In this document: positions 14,761 through 22,464 of the stretch, piece by piece | How positions within the stretch are numbered: position 1 is the stretch's first letter | How the letters are laid out: each line of letters begins with the position of its first letter | NCBI RefSeq assembly: GCF_003752505.1 | Contig: NZ_RKHO01000001.1 | Coordinates: 2,666,001-2,730,000 of the forward strand | Direction of reading: 5' to 3' | Length of the DNA: 64,000 nucleotides | Source: Nocardioides aurantiacus | GTDB taxonomy: Bacteria > Actinomycetota > Actinomycetes > Propionibacteriales > Nocardioidaceae | Notes under the pieces: model-generated | Database searches by the model: none | What the model was told of the DNA's origin: nothing | What the model saw: the letters and a program-made list of their open reading frames with translations, nothing else | Program-made: the position numbers and the translations under genes

Positions 14761-14897
14761 CCCCCACCCTCGCCCTCACCGACGCCATCACCTGCCTCGG
14801 CATGGAGTGGGCCGAGCGGGTCCGTGAGGCAGTAGACACCACCACCCGCACCAGGCCCACCCGGGCCGCCAACCAGGAGGACGACCGTGGGAATTGA
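14757..14897 (+). CDS. Small phage protein
   Basis: 46 residues, helical (LALTDAITCLGMEWAERVREAVD). Overlaps the next gene by 11 nt and carries its CAGGAGGA ribosome-binding site. Confidence 0.45.
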   Translation: MTPTLALTDAITCLGMEWAERVREAVDTTTRTRPTRAANQEDDRGN

Positions 14898-15375
14898 CGT
14901 GAACCTGTACGCCGAGGTCAACCCGACCGACGAGCGACTAGCGCAGGCCGAGGAGGCGTTCTTTGCACGCTGTGGAATCGCTGACCGCTACGAGAGCGAC
15001 GGCAAGGTGCGCTGGCTGTCGCTGGCCCGCGAGAACTACGAGTGGACCGGCCCGCGGGTCGTCGCCAACGTGACGTGCCGCTACTGGGGTCCGGGCTACG
15101 AGCGCGGCGACTGGCCCGCGATCTACGGCGCGATCCGGCTGATGCAGGCGCTGTTCCCGGAGGCGCGCGTCTTTTACGGCGGCGACTCGTCCGACGACGG
15201 CGAGATGTGTGACGAGGCCATGTTCGCCGAATTCTGGGAGCACTACCTGAGCCCGGCTGGTGACAACTACCGCAACCGGATGCGCGTCGAGTTCAGCGAG
15301 CACCCGCCGTCGCCGTGGCCCACAACCCCCACCCCCGTTGCCTCGGCGACCGACACGACAGGAGCAGGCGCATGA
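14887..15375 (+). CDS. Conserved phage protein
   Basis: 162 residues from GTG 14887. GIDVNLYAEVNPTDERLAQAEEAFFARCG and MQALFPEARVFYGGDSSD suggest a compact alpha-beta fold; similar proteins occur in actinophages without known function. The C-terminal ~20 residues are Pro/Thr-rich and end TTGAGA, a tail shared with the following small genes. Confidence 0.6.
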   Translation: MGIDVNLYAEVNPTDERLAQAEEAFFARCGIADRYESDGKVRWLSLARENYEWTGPRVVANVTCRYWGPGYERGDWPAIYGAIRLMQALFPEARVFYGGDSSDDGEMCDEAMFAEFWEHYLSPAGDNYRNRMRVEFSEHPPSPWPTTPTPVASATDTTGAGA

Positions 15376-15584
15376 GCGAGACCGGCTACCCGGCGTTGAT
15401 CTGCGACCACGAGGACGGCTGCGACGAGTACGCACTCGACCACACGCTCGGTGGTTTGGGTCGGCTCATCGACAGCGAGACGCAACTACCTGAGGGCTGG
15501 TCTGGTGCGCGGCCGGGCGACAAGGGCGAGCACTTCTGCCCCGAGCACAGCGCCGACCGAGCCACCGAGGGGGCAGGCGCATGA
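15372..15584 (+). CDS. Small Cys-containing phage protein (array member 1)
   Basis: 70 residues starting MSETGYPALICDHEDGCDEY; C-terminus TEGAGA. CDHEDGC...FCPEH suggests zinc. First of four ORFs joined by a repeated junction (GCAGGCGCATGAGCGAG). Confidence 0.55.
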   Translation: MSETGYPALICDHEDGCDEYALDHTLGGLGRLIDSETQLPEGWSGARPGDKGEHFCPEHSADRATEGAGA

Positions 15585-16111
15585 GCGAGACGCTGCGGGA
15601 GCGCCAGTTGCGGTCCATCGTCCGGCGCATCGAGAGCGAGGCCGATACCTCGAGCCGAGCCGGGCAGTACGCCAGCCTGAACCGAATCGCCGACGATCTG
15701 CGCGAGGTGATCGAGGGGCTGGCCGCCACCGCCCCGACGCCCGAGGCGCACGGTGTCGCAAGCCTCAGCCTGGAGGAGCGGGACGAACTGACGCCCTTCG
15801 ACAACGGGTCGTACATCTGCGCCTGTCCGACCGACCAGTGTCCAACGCTTCCCTGCCCGACCGCCGAGGGTCTGACTCACGCCGTCGAGCGCATCCTCGC
15901 CGCACGCACCCGGGCCGCCCCAGTTGTCCACCAGTGCCCGGCTGGCGACGACACGCTGACGGGCTGCTGCAACCGCTCGCCAATGTCGCTGCCGCGCACC
16001 GACCGCATCACGGTCGACGACGCGCTGGTGACGTGCGCCACCCCCGACCCCACCCGCACCGTCCACCCGGCCGGCGCGGCAGACACGCACACGACAGGAG
16101 CAGGCGCATGA
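15581..16111 (+). CDS. Small phage protein (array member 2)
   Basis: 176 residues. N-terminus MSETLRERQLRSIVRRIESE, middle ATAPTPE, and ERILAARTRAA all recur in the ORF at 16260-16556, so the two are paralogues. The C-terminal half has Cys-rich CACPTDQCPTLPC. Ends TTGAGA. Confidence 0.55.
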   Translation: MSETLRERQLRSIVRRIESEADTSSRAGQYASLNRIADDLREVIEGLAATAPTPEAHGVASLSLEERDELTPFDNGSYICACPTDQCPTLPCPTAEGLTHAVERILAARTRAAPVVHQCPAGDDTLTGCCNRSPMSLPRTDRITVDDALVTCATPDPTRTVHPAGAADTHTTGAGA

Positions 16112-16263
16112 GCGAGCAGGTGGCTAGGGCAGTCGACGAGGTGCTGGCACCCAAGACGTGCGCAATGGACGACCCGGCGGTGAACATGTGCCCGCACGAT
16201 GCGTGCTGGCTGGGCATCACGTGCGCGGTTCCCAACGTCACCACCGAGGGGGCAGGCGCATGA
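16108..16263 (+). CDS. Small phage protein (array member 3)
   Basis: 51 residues with Cys at four positions (CAMDDPAVNMCPHDACWLGITC). Ends TEGAGA, like array member 1, and overlaps the next start by 4 nt. Confidence 0.5.
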   Translation: MSEQVARAVDEVLAPKTCAMDDPAVNMCPHDACWLGITCAVPNVTTEGAGA

Positions 16264-16556
16264 GCGAGACGCTGCGGGAGGTTGAGCGGTTGGGTCGCAT
16301 GGCCGCGCAACAGGGCGACGACTACTGGCTCACCCACCTCCGCGCTCTGCTGGCCGCCACTGCCCCGACGCCCGACGAGGTGGGGTTGGTGGAGTACCCG
16401 CTTGCTGGCCTCACTGAAGACGAGGTGGCCGAGATGACGGGCCGTTTCATCGGCACCTCGTTTGCACGAACGGGAACGGCCGATGTGAATCTGATCCCGC
16501 ACCTTCTGGGTGACGTCATCAAGATCCTCGCCGCACGCACCGGAGCCCGAGCATGA
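16260..16556 (+). CDS. Small phage protein (array member 4)
   Basis: 98 residues, shorter paralogue of 15581-16111: shared MSETLRE start, LLAATAPTP and KILAARTGA segments. No family recognised. Confidence 0.55.
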   Translation: MSETLREVERLGRMAAQQGDDYWLTHLRALLAATAPTPDEVGLVEYPLAGLTEDEVAEMTGRFIGTSFARTGTADVNLIPHLLGDVIKILAARTGARA

Positions 16557-16891
16557 CCGCCCCGGTGCCCGAGGTCGACCCGGGGCTGCTCGAGGTGTTG
16601 GCGGCGAGGCTGTCCGAGCTGGACATCGAGCGCGGCAACGAACTGGCCACCCACCTCGCTCGTGCCGTGCAAGCCCACGTCGAGGGTCGCGTCGAGGCGG
16701 CTGTGGTGGGGGCGCTGGAGGGGGCGGCTGCTGCTGTCGAGGGCGTCACGCGAAACCACACGTTCGGCGACTGGAGCGACGCTGAGCAACACTGCCTGAC
16801 CATTGCCGCCCGCATCGTCCGCGAGCAGGCCCCAGACGCGCGACGTTCGCCGGAGACGGCCTCAACGCCTGACGGTGGGCGCGAGCTGTGA
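16553..16891 (+). CDS. Helical phage protein
   Basis: 112 residues, strongly helical (LLEVLAARLSELDIERGNELATHLARAVQAHVEG...). Last gene before leader B. Resembles short unnamed actinophage proteins. Confidence 0.55.
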   Translation: MTAPVPEVDPGLLEVLAARLSELDIERGNELATHLARAVQAHVEGRVEAAVVGALEGAAAAVEGVTRNHTFGDWSDAEQHCLTIAARIVREQAPDARRSPETASTPDGGREL

Positions 16892-16902
16892 CGCCCGCCA
16901 TG

Positions 16903-17019
16903 TGCATAACCGCAGGTCAGCGGCCTGTTGTGCTAAAATCGGAGGACAACACAAGACGGCGCCGGACGCGGAGTTGGTACCTCCGGCCGGCGCCTAATCG
17001 ACTAACGAGGAGTCGACTA
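16903..17019 (+). promoter_or_regulatory. Promoter and structured leader B
   Basis: TGCATAACCGCAGGTCAG (16903-16920) carries the phage motif; extended -10 TGC-TAAAAT (16931-16939); hairpin GGCGCCGG (16958-16965)/CCGGCGCC (16987-16994) with an inner GGAG/CTCC; then TCGACT (16998-17003)/AGTCGA (17011-17016) enclosing the GAGGAG ribosome-binding site, 7 nt before GTG 17020. Same architecture as 11611-11726. The TGCATAACCGCAGGTCAG 18-mer recurs next to attR. Confidence 0.68.
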
Positions 17020-17670
17020 GTGACAGATGCTATGCCCGCCCTGCGCCCAGCGCAGCAGCACCCCACGTTCCAGTTTCAGCACAAGGCACGCTCGCCCCGA
17101 TGGATGGGCGCCCGAGGTCTCTACCAGCGGGCCGCGCTCGCTAAGTACGCCTCCACGACCGGCCGTGACGTGTCGATCTGGGCCTACGTCACCACGGCTT
17201 GCGACCTGGACGACTGCCTCGACGTTGAGTGCATGTTCGTCCATGCGCCAACCCACATCGACTACCCGAGTCGGATCTGCGTCTACTGCGGCGACCCGTC
17301 CGGAACCCGCGACCACCTCGTGCCCCGGGCGTGGTCCAACGGTGCGGCTCGCCTGTTCGTAGCGGTGGTCCCGGCCTGCTCGGACTGCAACGGGCGGATC
17401 AACGATTCGTGGGCGGTCTCGGTCTCGGAGCGGCGCAAGGTGGCTCACGCCTCGCTGCGGAAGAAGTATCGCGACCTCCTGACCGAGAAGCCGTGGCGGC
17501 AGGAAGACCTGGACGAGCTGGGGCACGCTCTGCGTGAGCACGTCATCAAGGGCCAGCACAAGCGGGAGTGGGTGAAGGCCCGCCTCGCGTGGCCCATCGA
17601 CCCCGAGTACGACCTGCGCGCGTTCCAGCGCACGGGCATTGAGGACCCGGCCGAGAGGGGGCTGATCTGA
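17020..17670 (+). CDS. HNH-type endonuclease
   Basis: 216 residues from GTG 17020; the longer open frame upstream runs through the promoter and is rejected. ICVYCGDPSGTRDHLVPRAW...VVPACSDCNGRINDS is an HNH/zinc-knuckle motif with D-H in place of the usual H-H. The N-terminal region has a further Cys pair (CDLDDCLDVEC). Behind its own promoter, so possibly a selfish homing-type nuclease. Confidence 0.8.
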   Translation: MTDAMPALRPAQQHPTFQFQHKARSPRWMGARGLYQRAALAKYASTTGRDVSIWAYVTTACDLDDCLDVECMFVHAPTHIDYPSRICVYCGDPSGTRDHLVPRAWSNGAARLFVAVVPACSDCNGRINDSWAVSVSERRKVAHASLRKKYRDLLTEKPWRQEDLDELGHALREHVIKGQHKREWVKARLAWPIDPEYDLRAFQRTGIEDPAERGLI

Positions 17671-18131
17671 TGAGCCAGCAAGGTGACTTGCTCAACGGCC
17701 TGCGGACTCACGACCTGCCGCCCAAGTGGGATGGGCGCGCGGTGTCTTGGACCGCGTGGGAGTACGCGCGGTCCGGCGTGTTCATCTGCCCGCCACCCAG
17801 GAACGAAGTGTGCGAAGGCTGCCGGAAGCCGACGACCGAGAAGGGCTTTCCCCTCTGGTCCATCTGCAAGGGATTGCGGGCCGACTCGCCTCACCTGACG
17901 CTGGATGACTTCGCAGCAGAGGAAGCCGCGCGGGCACGGCTGCCGTGGTTGGTCCGAGGCAAGATGCCGCGCCACTGGTGGATCGAGCTCTATGCGTCCC
18001 GGTGCCACCTCTGCGACCTCGACACCGTCACCGACATGACATCCGGCGAGGTGTGGACCTTGGACCACACGGACTACGGCGACGAAGGCTCGAGTCAGCC
18101 CGAGGGCGTGCGGGGCGGTGAGGGGGCGTGA
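17670..18131 (+). CDS. Zinc-binding phage protein
   Basis: 153 residues. CEGCRKP...CK and CHLCDLDTVTDM...TLDHTDYGD give two Cys-pair sites; the last part looks like a degenerate HNH/zinc knuckle. Overlaps the upstream HNH gene by 1 nt. Function unknown. Confidence 0.6.
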   Translation: MSQQGDLLNGLRTHDLPPKWDGRAVSWTAWEYARSGVFICPPPRNEVCEGCRKPTTEKGFPLWSICKGLRADSPHLTLDDFAAEEAARARLPWLVRGKMPRHWWIELYASRCHLCDLDTVTDMTSGEVWTLDHTDYGDEGSSQPEGVRGGEGA

Positions 18132-18364
18132 GGGGCGAGGTTGGCAACTGGCGGCCCCTGCGTCGACGACTGGCAGACGAAGCCGTGGCGCTGATGGATG
18201 AGCAGCGGGCGGCCGGACACAAGCCGCTGCGGGTTCACCTGATGCTCGTCAACGACGACACCGGCCGCGGACGCACCGGCTGTGACGGCGGGCTCGGTGA
18301 GTGGGTTACGGGCGACACCGCTCAGGTGACGTGCAGGCCATGCCTTGAGGTCGCGCACGCATGA
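18128..18364 (+). CDS. Small phage protein
   Basis: 78 residues from GTG 18128. Helical N-terminus, beta middle (LRVHLMLVNDD), C-terminal Cys pair (CRPC). No family recognised. Confidence 0.5.
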   Translation: MRGEVGNWRPLRRRLADEAVALMDEQRAAGHKPLRVHLMLVNDDTGRGRTGCDGGLGEWVTGDTAQVTCRPCLEVAHA

Positions 18365-18570
18365 CACACATCCCCGGACCCAGCTGGAACGTCCAGGACT
18401 ACATCGACCACCTCGTCAGCCGAGTGCAAGTCACCAACCCGCCACTGCCGCCCGCGTTCCGACCGTTCCCCAAGGCCGACCTCAGCGCCTACATCCACGT
18501 CATGGACCTCTACTGCCGCCAGGTTGCAGCAGCGGTCGCCACAGAGCCCGCAGCCAAGGAGAAGCCATGA
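18361..18570 (+). CDS. Small phage protein
   Basis: 69 residues (MTHIPGPSWNVQDYIDHL...). ATGA overlap upstream; carries the AAGGAGAAG ribosome-binding site of the following gene. No family recognised. Confidence 0.5.
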   Translation: MTHIPGPSWNVQDYIDHLVSRVQVTNPPLPPAFRPFPKADLSAYIHVMDLYCRQVAAAVATEPAAKEKP

Positions 18571-19571
18571 GCAGCATCAGTGACGTCAGCGACAACCTCG
18601 CCAAGATCATCGACATGGCGGGCAGGCTCGAAGACCGCGCCATCGACCGCGCCTGCGACCGACTCATGCCCGGCGGGGAAGCACTCGCAGCGATGATCCC
18701 CACCGCCAACCGGGAAGCGTTCGGCTACCGGCTCGACACCGCCGAACAGAACGAGATGGCACGCAGGTTCCGAACCGGCGACCACTCCGAGAAGCCGTTG
18801 GTCGACCTGGAGCACGAAGACCCCGACGAGCTGTGGACCCCGGAGCAGATCCTGCGCTGGTGGTCCGACGACTACCGGCAGCAGCTGGGCATGGAGCACG
18901 ACGACCCAGCGTGGCGACCAACCCTCGTCAGTGAGGCGACGTTCCTGCGAAACCGGGACGTAGCCGAATGGATCTGGGAGCACGAAACACAGTGGGACGC
19001 CTACGCCGCCGACGTGTCACGGGCGCGCGCCAAGATGGAGTCGATCCTCCTCGAAGGCAACCGCTCCGAGAGGTCGCGTGTCGTCTGCGGCAACGAGCAG
19101 TGCGACGACCCGCGGACCCTGATCCGGGTCTACGCCAAGCGGCAGCCCGTGCTGTGGGGTTGCGGCGCGTGCGGCGAGACCCAGGACCACCCCGAAGCGT
19201 GCGGCACCTGTGGGTCGGCGGCGCTGGTCGAGGAGGCGTGGTCGTCCAACAAGGACGACGACCTGTGGAAGTGCGGGTCGTGCCGCAACAAGTACACCCA
19301 CGAACAGGTGCGCGACTTCTACGCCAAGCAGCTCCGACGAGTCCCCGAGAAGTGGATGTCGATCTCCCACGCCATGCAGTTGATGCGCGAACAGGGCTGG
19401 CAGGAGCGGGTGTCGCGGTCGTGGCTGGACGACCTTGAGGTGCGCACCGAGGACGTGTCTGGGCGGCGTGAGGTGTTGTGGTCTTCGCTGTGGCGCCGGC
19501 ACCTGTTGGAGACCAACGCCCGGCAGCAGCGGGCGCACGAGAGGGCCAAGAAGGCGCCGAATGTGGCGTAA
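18567..19571 (+). CDS. Multi-zinc-ribbon phage protein
   Basis: 334 residues. N-terminal ~190 residues helical; residues ~175-240 contain CGNEQC, CGACG, CGTCG and CGSCRNKYTHEQV, at least two zinc ribbons; the C-terminal ~80 residues (ISHAMQLMREQGWQERVSRSWLDDL) look like a helix-turn-helix. Similar large zinc-ribbon proteins occur in the middle of actinophage early regions; I know no function. Ends the overlapping gene run. Confidence 0.65.
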   Translation: MSSISDVSDNLAKIIDMAGRLEDRAIDRACDRLMPGGEALAAMIPTANREAFGYRLDTAEQNEMARRFRTGDHSEKPLVDLEHEDPDELWTPEQILRWWSDDYRQQLGMEHDDPAWRPTLVSEATFLRNRDVAEWIWEHETQWDAYAADVSRARAKMESILLEGNRSERSRVVCGNEQCDDPRTLIRVYAKRQPVLWGCGACGETQDHPEACGTCGSAALVEEAWSSNKDDDLWKCGSCRNKYTHEQVRDFYAKQLRRVPEKWMSISHAMQLMREQGWQERVSRSWLDDLEVRTEDVSGRREVLWSSLWRRHLLETNARQQRAHERAKKAPNVA

Positions 19572-19808
19572 ATCCTCAGCGTGTGATTTACTTAAGGGGC
19601 AGGGGTCCCGAATCGCTGTTTTCAGTGGTATTGACGACCCCTGACGGCAGGGCTTTTACTCACCTCGTTCGCTCGTCGGCGAGGTCCCTGCCCCCCTCTC
19701 GGACCAGAAGCTGCCGCGGACCGTCGCGTTGCGCAGGCAGGAACCCCGCGGCCAGGTCGTGCGCCGCCGGCAACCCGTGCGACCTGGCTGGTCGGGAGGT
19801 ACCTCGTG
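19572..19808 (+). ncRNA. Structured non-coding region with three hairpins
   Basis: 237 bp with no credible gene. Paired arms: CAGGGGTC (19600-19607)/GACCCCTG (19636-19643); GGCAGGG (19646-19652)/CCCTGCC (19686-19692); GCCAGGTCG (19751-19759)/CGACCTGGC (19790-19798). TTGACG at 19631 could be a -35. It may terminate the operon above and act as leader for the genes below; an independent small RNA is possible. Confidence 0.4.
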
Positions 19809-19946
19809 ATGGTTGGCGACAACTCCCCCGCGCCCGCCGACTGGCGACTCCCGCCCCGTTGCTGCGGCGACTGGTGCGTTGATCCGTTCTGCCCCATGTG
19901 CGGCAACCGCGTCGTCGAGACCCACCTGGTTCGCGGCGAAAACTAG
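19809..19946 (+). CDS. Small zinc-binding protein
   Basis: 45 residues, GGGAGG 10 nt upstream. RCCGDWCVDPFCPMCGNR carries five Cys, probably one zinc site. Function unknown. Confidence 0.5.
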   Translation: MVGDNSPAPADWRLPPRCCGDWCVDPFCPMCGNRVVETHLVRGEN

Positions 19947-20000
19947 CACCACCCCGATCCGCAGGACGCCGATGCCTCCTGCCGACGTGAGGACAACGGT

Positions 20001-20249
20001 ATGGCTCTGTCTCAGCTCGCAGCCGCCAAGCAGCGGCCAGTCGGTCGCTGCCAGGTCTGCATCGCGCTCGTTGAGCTGCCCTCCGATGAGGCTGCGGCTC
20101 TGCGTCAGATGCTCGCTGACCCGGCGTGGCGCTACACCGAACTGTCGGACGCACTCGCTGCCGACAAGGACTACCCGCTGCACATCAACGGGGACGTCCT
20201 CGGGAAGCATGCGCGGGGTAAGTGCGCAGGCGGCGAGAAGCTGCGATGA
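20001..20249 (+). CDS. Small Cys-containing phage protein
   Basis: 82 residues. CQVC near the N-terminus and a C-terminal H..GKC, with a helix (SDEAAALRQMLADPAW) between. It resembles small actinophage proteins with a split zinc site. Overlaps the exonuclease start by 4 nt. Confidence 0.6.
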   Translation: MALSQLAAAKQRPVGRCQVCIALVELPSDEAAALRQMLADPAWRYTELSDALAADKDYPLHINGDVLGKHARGKCAGGEKLR

Positions 20250-21073
20250 GCCTGACCGAGATCGCGCGCAGGGTGACCATCGTTCCCGGCGTACGTAACC
20301 GCATCCTCATCCTCGACGTCGAGCGCCTGGACGGAATCACCCAGCAGCACTACTGGGACCGGGGCGATCTCAAGAACCGGTATGTGCACTACGAGACCGT
20401 GATCCGGCACCCGAGGACCACGGTCTTTTGCTCGAAATGGCACGACTCCGACGAGGTCACGCGCCTGGCCGAGTGGGACGAGGGCGGACGGCCCGAGTTC
20501 CTGCGCAAGGTCCACGCGATCCTGTCTGAGGCCGACATCCTCATCGGGCACAACATCGACAACGCGGACGTGCCCTGGTTGCGTGGCGACCTGTTCCTCG
20601 AGGGTGGCCTGCCTCCGCTGCCGCCGTTCAAGACGGTGGACACACTCAAGGTGCTGCGCCGGGAGTTCAAGTCCGGTGCGCCCTTCAAGAGCCTCGACGC
20701 CTTCACCCAGATCGTGAAGCTCGCCGACACCAAGACCGACCACTACGACCGGCATGCGATGGAGCGTGCGGTCACTGAGGGTTCGGTTGAGGACCGTGAG
20801 CGCTTGGTCGAATACTGCGCCGGGGACGTCATTGCGACCCAGGGCCTGGTCGACTACTTGCGTCCGCATATCCGCAACCATCCGGCGCTGTTCGTCGATG
20901 GCGAGTCGCGGATGAACGTCTGCAATCGGTGCGGCTCCAGTGAGACGCTGCCCACTGGTAAGCGGTACGTCGCAAACGTGCTGACCTACACGCTTCTCAG
21001 GTGCGCGAACTGCAAGGGCTACCGCCGGCTGTCGATTGAGCCCGAGCGCATGTCTCTTGTGCGGGGTGTCTGA
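20246..21073 (+). CDS. DnaQ-like 3'-5' exonuclease
   Basis: 275 residues. DEDD motifs: LILDVERLD (Exo I, D24 and E26), LIGHNIDNADVPWL (Exo II, D105/D108) and RLVEYCAGDVIATQGL (Exo III). A C-terminal zinc ribbon (CNRCGSSE...CANCKGYRR) follows. Could proofread or process phage DNA ends, or degrade RNA; no polymerase domain is attached. Confidence 0.82.
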   Translation: MSLTEIARRVTIVPGVRNRILILDVERLDGITQQHYWDRGDLKNRYVHYETVIRHPRTTVFCSKWHDSDEVTRLAEWDEGGRPEFLRKVHAILSEADILIGHNIDNADVPWLRGDLFLEGGLPPLPPFKTVDTLKVLRREFKSGAPFKSLDAFTQIVKLADTKTDHYDRHAMERAVTEGSVEDRERLVEYCAGDVIATQGLVDYLRPHIRNHPALFVDGESRMNVCNRCGSSETLPTGKRYVANVLTYTLLRCANCKGYRRLSIEPERMSLVRGV

Positions 21074-21074
21074 C

Positions 21075-21215
21075 ATGAGCGCCCCGTTCCGAGTTCGTAA
21101 GGCTGGCAACGGCTGGGTCATCTCCAGCCGCGGCTGGAACTTCGCCATGGTCGGTTTCGAGACCGCTGGCGACGCGATCGACCACGTCTACCGCAACTGG
21201 CCGTGGTGGCCGTGA
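21075..21215 (+). CDS. Small phage protein
   Basis: 46 residues, aromatic (GNGWVISSRGWNFAMVGFETAGDAIDHVYRNW is its body); looks like a small beta-beta-alpha domain. Ends in a GTGA overlap. Confidence 0.5.
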   Translation: MSAPFRVRKAGNGWVISSRGWNFAMVGFETAGDAIDHVYRNWPWWP

Positions 21216-21352
21216 AGCCCCACAAGAACTGCATGATTGCCCAGGGTCAGACGGACCCGGCGACTGTCCGCTGCCGGTACTGCCGCCTGATCGCGGTGGC
21301 TTGCCAGTCGGTAGCTGACGGCGACTGTTGCAGCGAGTGCTCGCATGGCTGA
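21212..21352 (+). CDS. Small zinc-ribbon protein
   Basis: 46 residues from GTG 21212. CRYCRLIAVACQ...CCSEC is a short zinc ribbon. Function unknown. Confidence 0.5.
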   Translation: MKPHKNCMIAQGQTDPATVRCRYCRLIAVACQSVADGDCCSECSHG

Positions 21353-21467
21353 CTGCTCATGTGGCTCGCCGGCCAACAACACGGGCGGTCTGATGTGTCG
21401 CTCTTGCTACGCCTACTGGTCGGCTGTCGATGACGCCGAACTGGAACCCCACGATCCCCGACCGTGA
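21345..21467 (+). CDS. Small zinc-ribbon protein
   Basis: 40 residues; MADCSCGSPA...CRSCYAYW, a CxC/CxxC zinc motif. Overlaps the previous gene by 8 nt. Confidence 0.45.
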   Translation: MADCSCGSPANNTGGLMCRSCYAYWSAVDDAELEPHDPRP

Positions 21468-21793
21468 CGCGAGCCCAGCGCCACGCACGGTCGGCACAAC
21501 GTAGCGCCGTTTGGATGCCGGGCTTTCCGGAGTAGGCGCGAGGAGTGACGGCGGAACCGCAGCGTCGTCAGCTGGATTACCGAGGCATCGGACCAGACCC
21601 GGACAGGCCATCACGGGCGACACTGCGGCCAGCTTGCATAACCACCCACCCACTACTTGCCCTCGCACCTGGCACTCCAACAACCCCCGGCCGCGGCTTA
21701 GGTCCGACGGCAGACACCAGCGTGCTTCCAGTTGATGCGAGCGGCAGAACTTCATTCCGGCGACCTGAACCTCAACGCTTAAGAGGTGGCGGC
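21468..21793 (+). other. Gene-poor stretch before virion module
   Basis: 326 bp without a convincing gene. One frame stays open from GTG 21545 into the next gene, but has arbitrary composition. TTGCATAACC (21634-21643) matches ten bases of the site at 52921. A small hairpin CCGG-GCTTT-CCGG sits at about 21520. It probably holds the promoter for the following genes, but I cannot point to a -35/-10 pair. Confidence 0.4.
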
Positions 21794-21967
21794 ATGGCGA
21801 AGGTGACCATCAGTCGGTCTTGGCCCGACGACGACTTCCTGCGGGTTGTGGTCGTGGCTGACAGCGGCTACCCGCAAGAGCTCAGCGAGGCCAAGCGGGT
21901 TGCGCTCGATGCCTTCACCGAAGCGGTGGGCGTGATCGCTGGGGTTGCGCGCGAGGACCGGCCGTGA
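21794..21967 (+). CDS. Small phage protein
   Basis: 57 residues (MAKVTISRSWPDDDFLRVVVVADSGYPQEL...). Start ATG 21794 chosen for AGAGGTGG upstream. Beta then helix. No family recognised. Confidence 0.6.
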   Translation: MAKVTISRSWPDDDFLRVVVVADSGYPQELSEAKRVALDAFTEAVGVIAGVAREDRP

Positions 21968-22158
21968 GTGTGCCGGTCGTTAGCCGCGAGGAACTACTCG
22001 CTTTTGTACTTGATGAGAACCGGCAGGCCAAGCGCGAGGTCTGCGTCGTGCGCGTGCCCGGTCCCTACCCGAGCGGCTGGGACAAGCGGCACCAACACCT
22101 CAACGACCTGCTCGACGACTACCTCTCGTTCATCGCTCTCGAGGCGCTGGAGGTCTGA
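21964..22158 (+). CDS. Small phage protein
   Basis: 64 residues from GTG 21964 in GTGA overlap; mixed fold with an acidic helical C-terminus. No family recognised. Overlaps the next start. Confidence 0.55.
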   Translation: MSVPVVSREELLAFVLDENRQAKREVCVVRVPGPYPSGWDKRHQHLNDLLDDYLSFIALEALEV

Positions 22159-22463
22159 TGCCTGACGTGACAGTGGCGGCTGGGAAGGTCGCGGCGCACG
22201 GAGTGGTGCTGGTTGCCACCCAGATCAGTACCGTGGCGTTCGCCGACAACATTGAGTCCGTCGACATCATCAGCGACGGAACCGCCGCCGTGTTCTACAC
22301 CGTCGACGGCAGCGACCCCACCATCGCGGGACAGCACTGCTACCCCATCCCCGCAGGCGTACTCAGCGTCGACAACCGGCACACCCTGAACAGCAGCACC
22401 ACCCAAGACAAGGTGAAGCTCATCAGCGCCGGCACACCCACCGTCACCGTCGTGCGAGCCTGA
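22158..22463 (+). CDS. Beta-rich phage protein, possible virion component
   Basis: 101 residues, all-beta, with GTAAVFYTVDGSDPTIAGQHCYPIPAG reminiscent of small structural Ig-like proteins placed ahead of actinophage terminases. Function unknown; decoration or tail-tip role is a guess. Confidence 0.55.
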   Translation: MPDVTVAAGKVAAHGVVLVATQISTVAFADNIESVDIISDGTAAVFYTVDGSDPTIAGQHCYPIPAGVLSVDNRHTLNSSTTQDKVKLISAGTPTVTVVRA

Positions 22464-22464
22464 C

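Noticed and set aside
16888-17019. Upstream extension of the HNH gene
   Set aside because: It would translate through the -10, motif and hairpins of leader B; GTG 17020 has the SD at the right distance.
21545-21793. N-terminal extension of the 21794 gene from GTG 21545
   Set aside because: The extension is Pro/Arg/Thr-rich without structure, and the downstream ATG has a clear ribosome-binding site.
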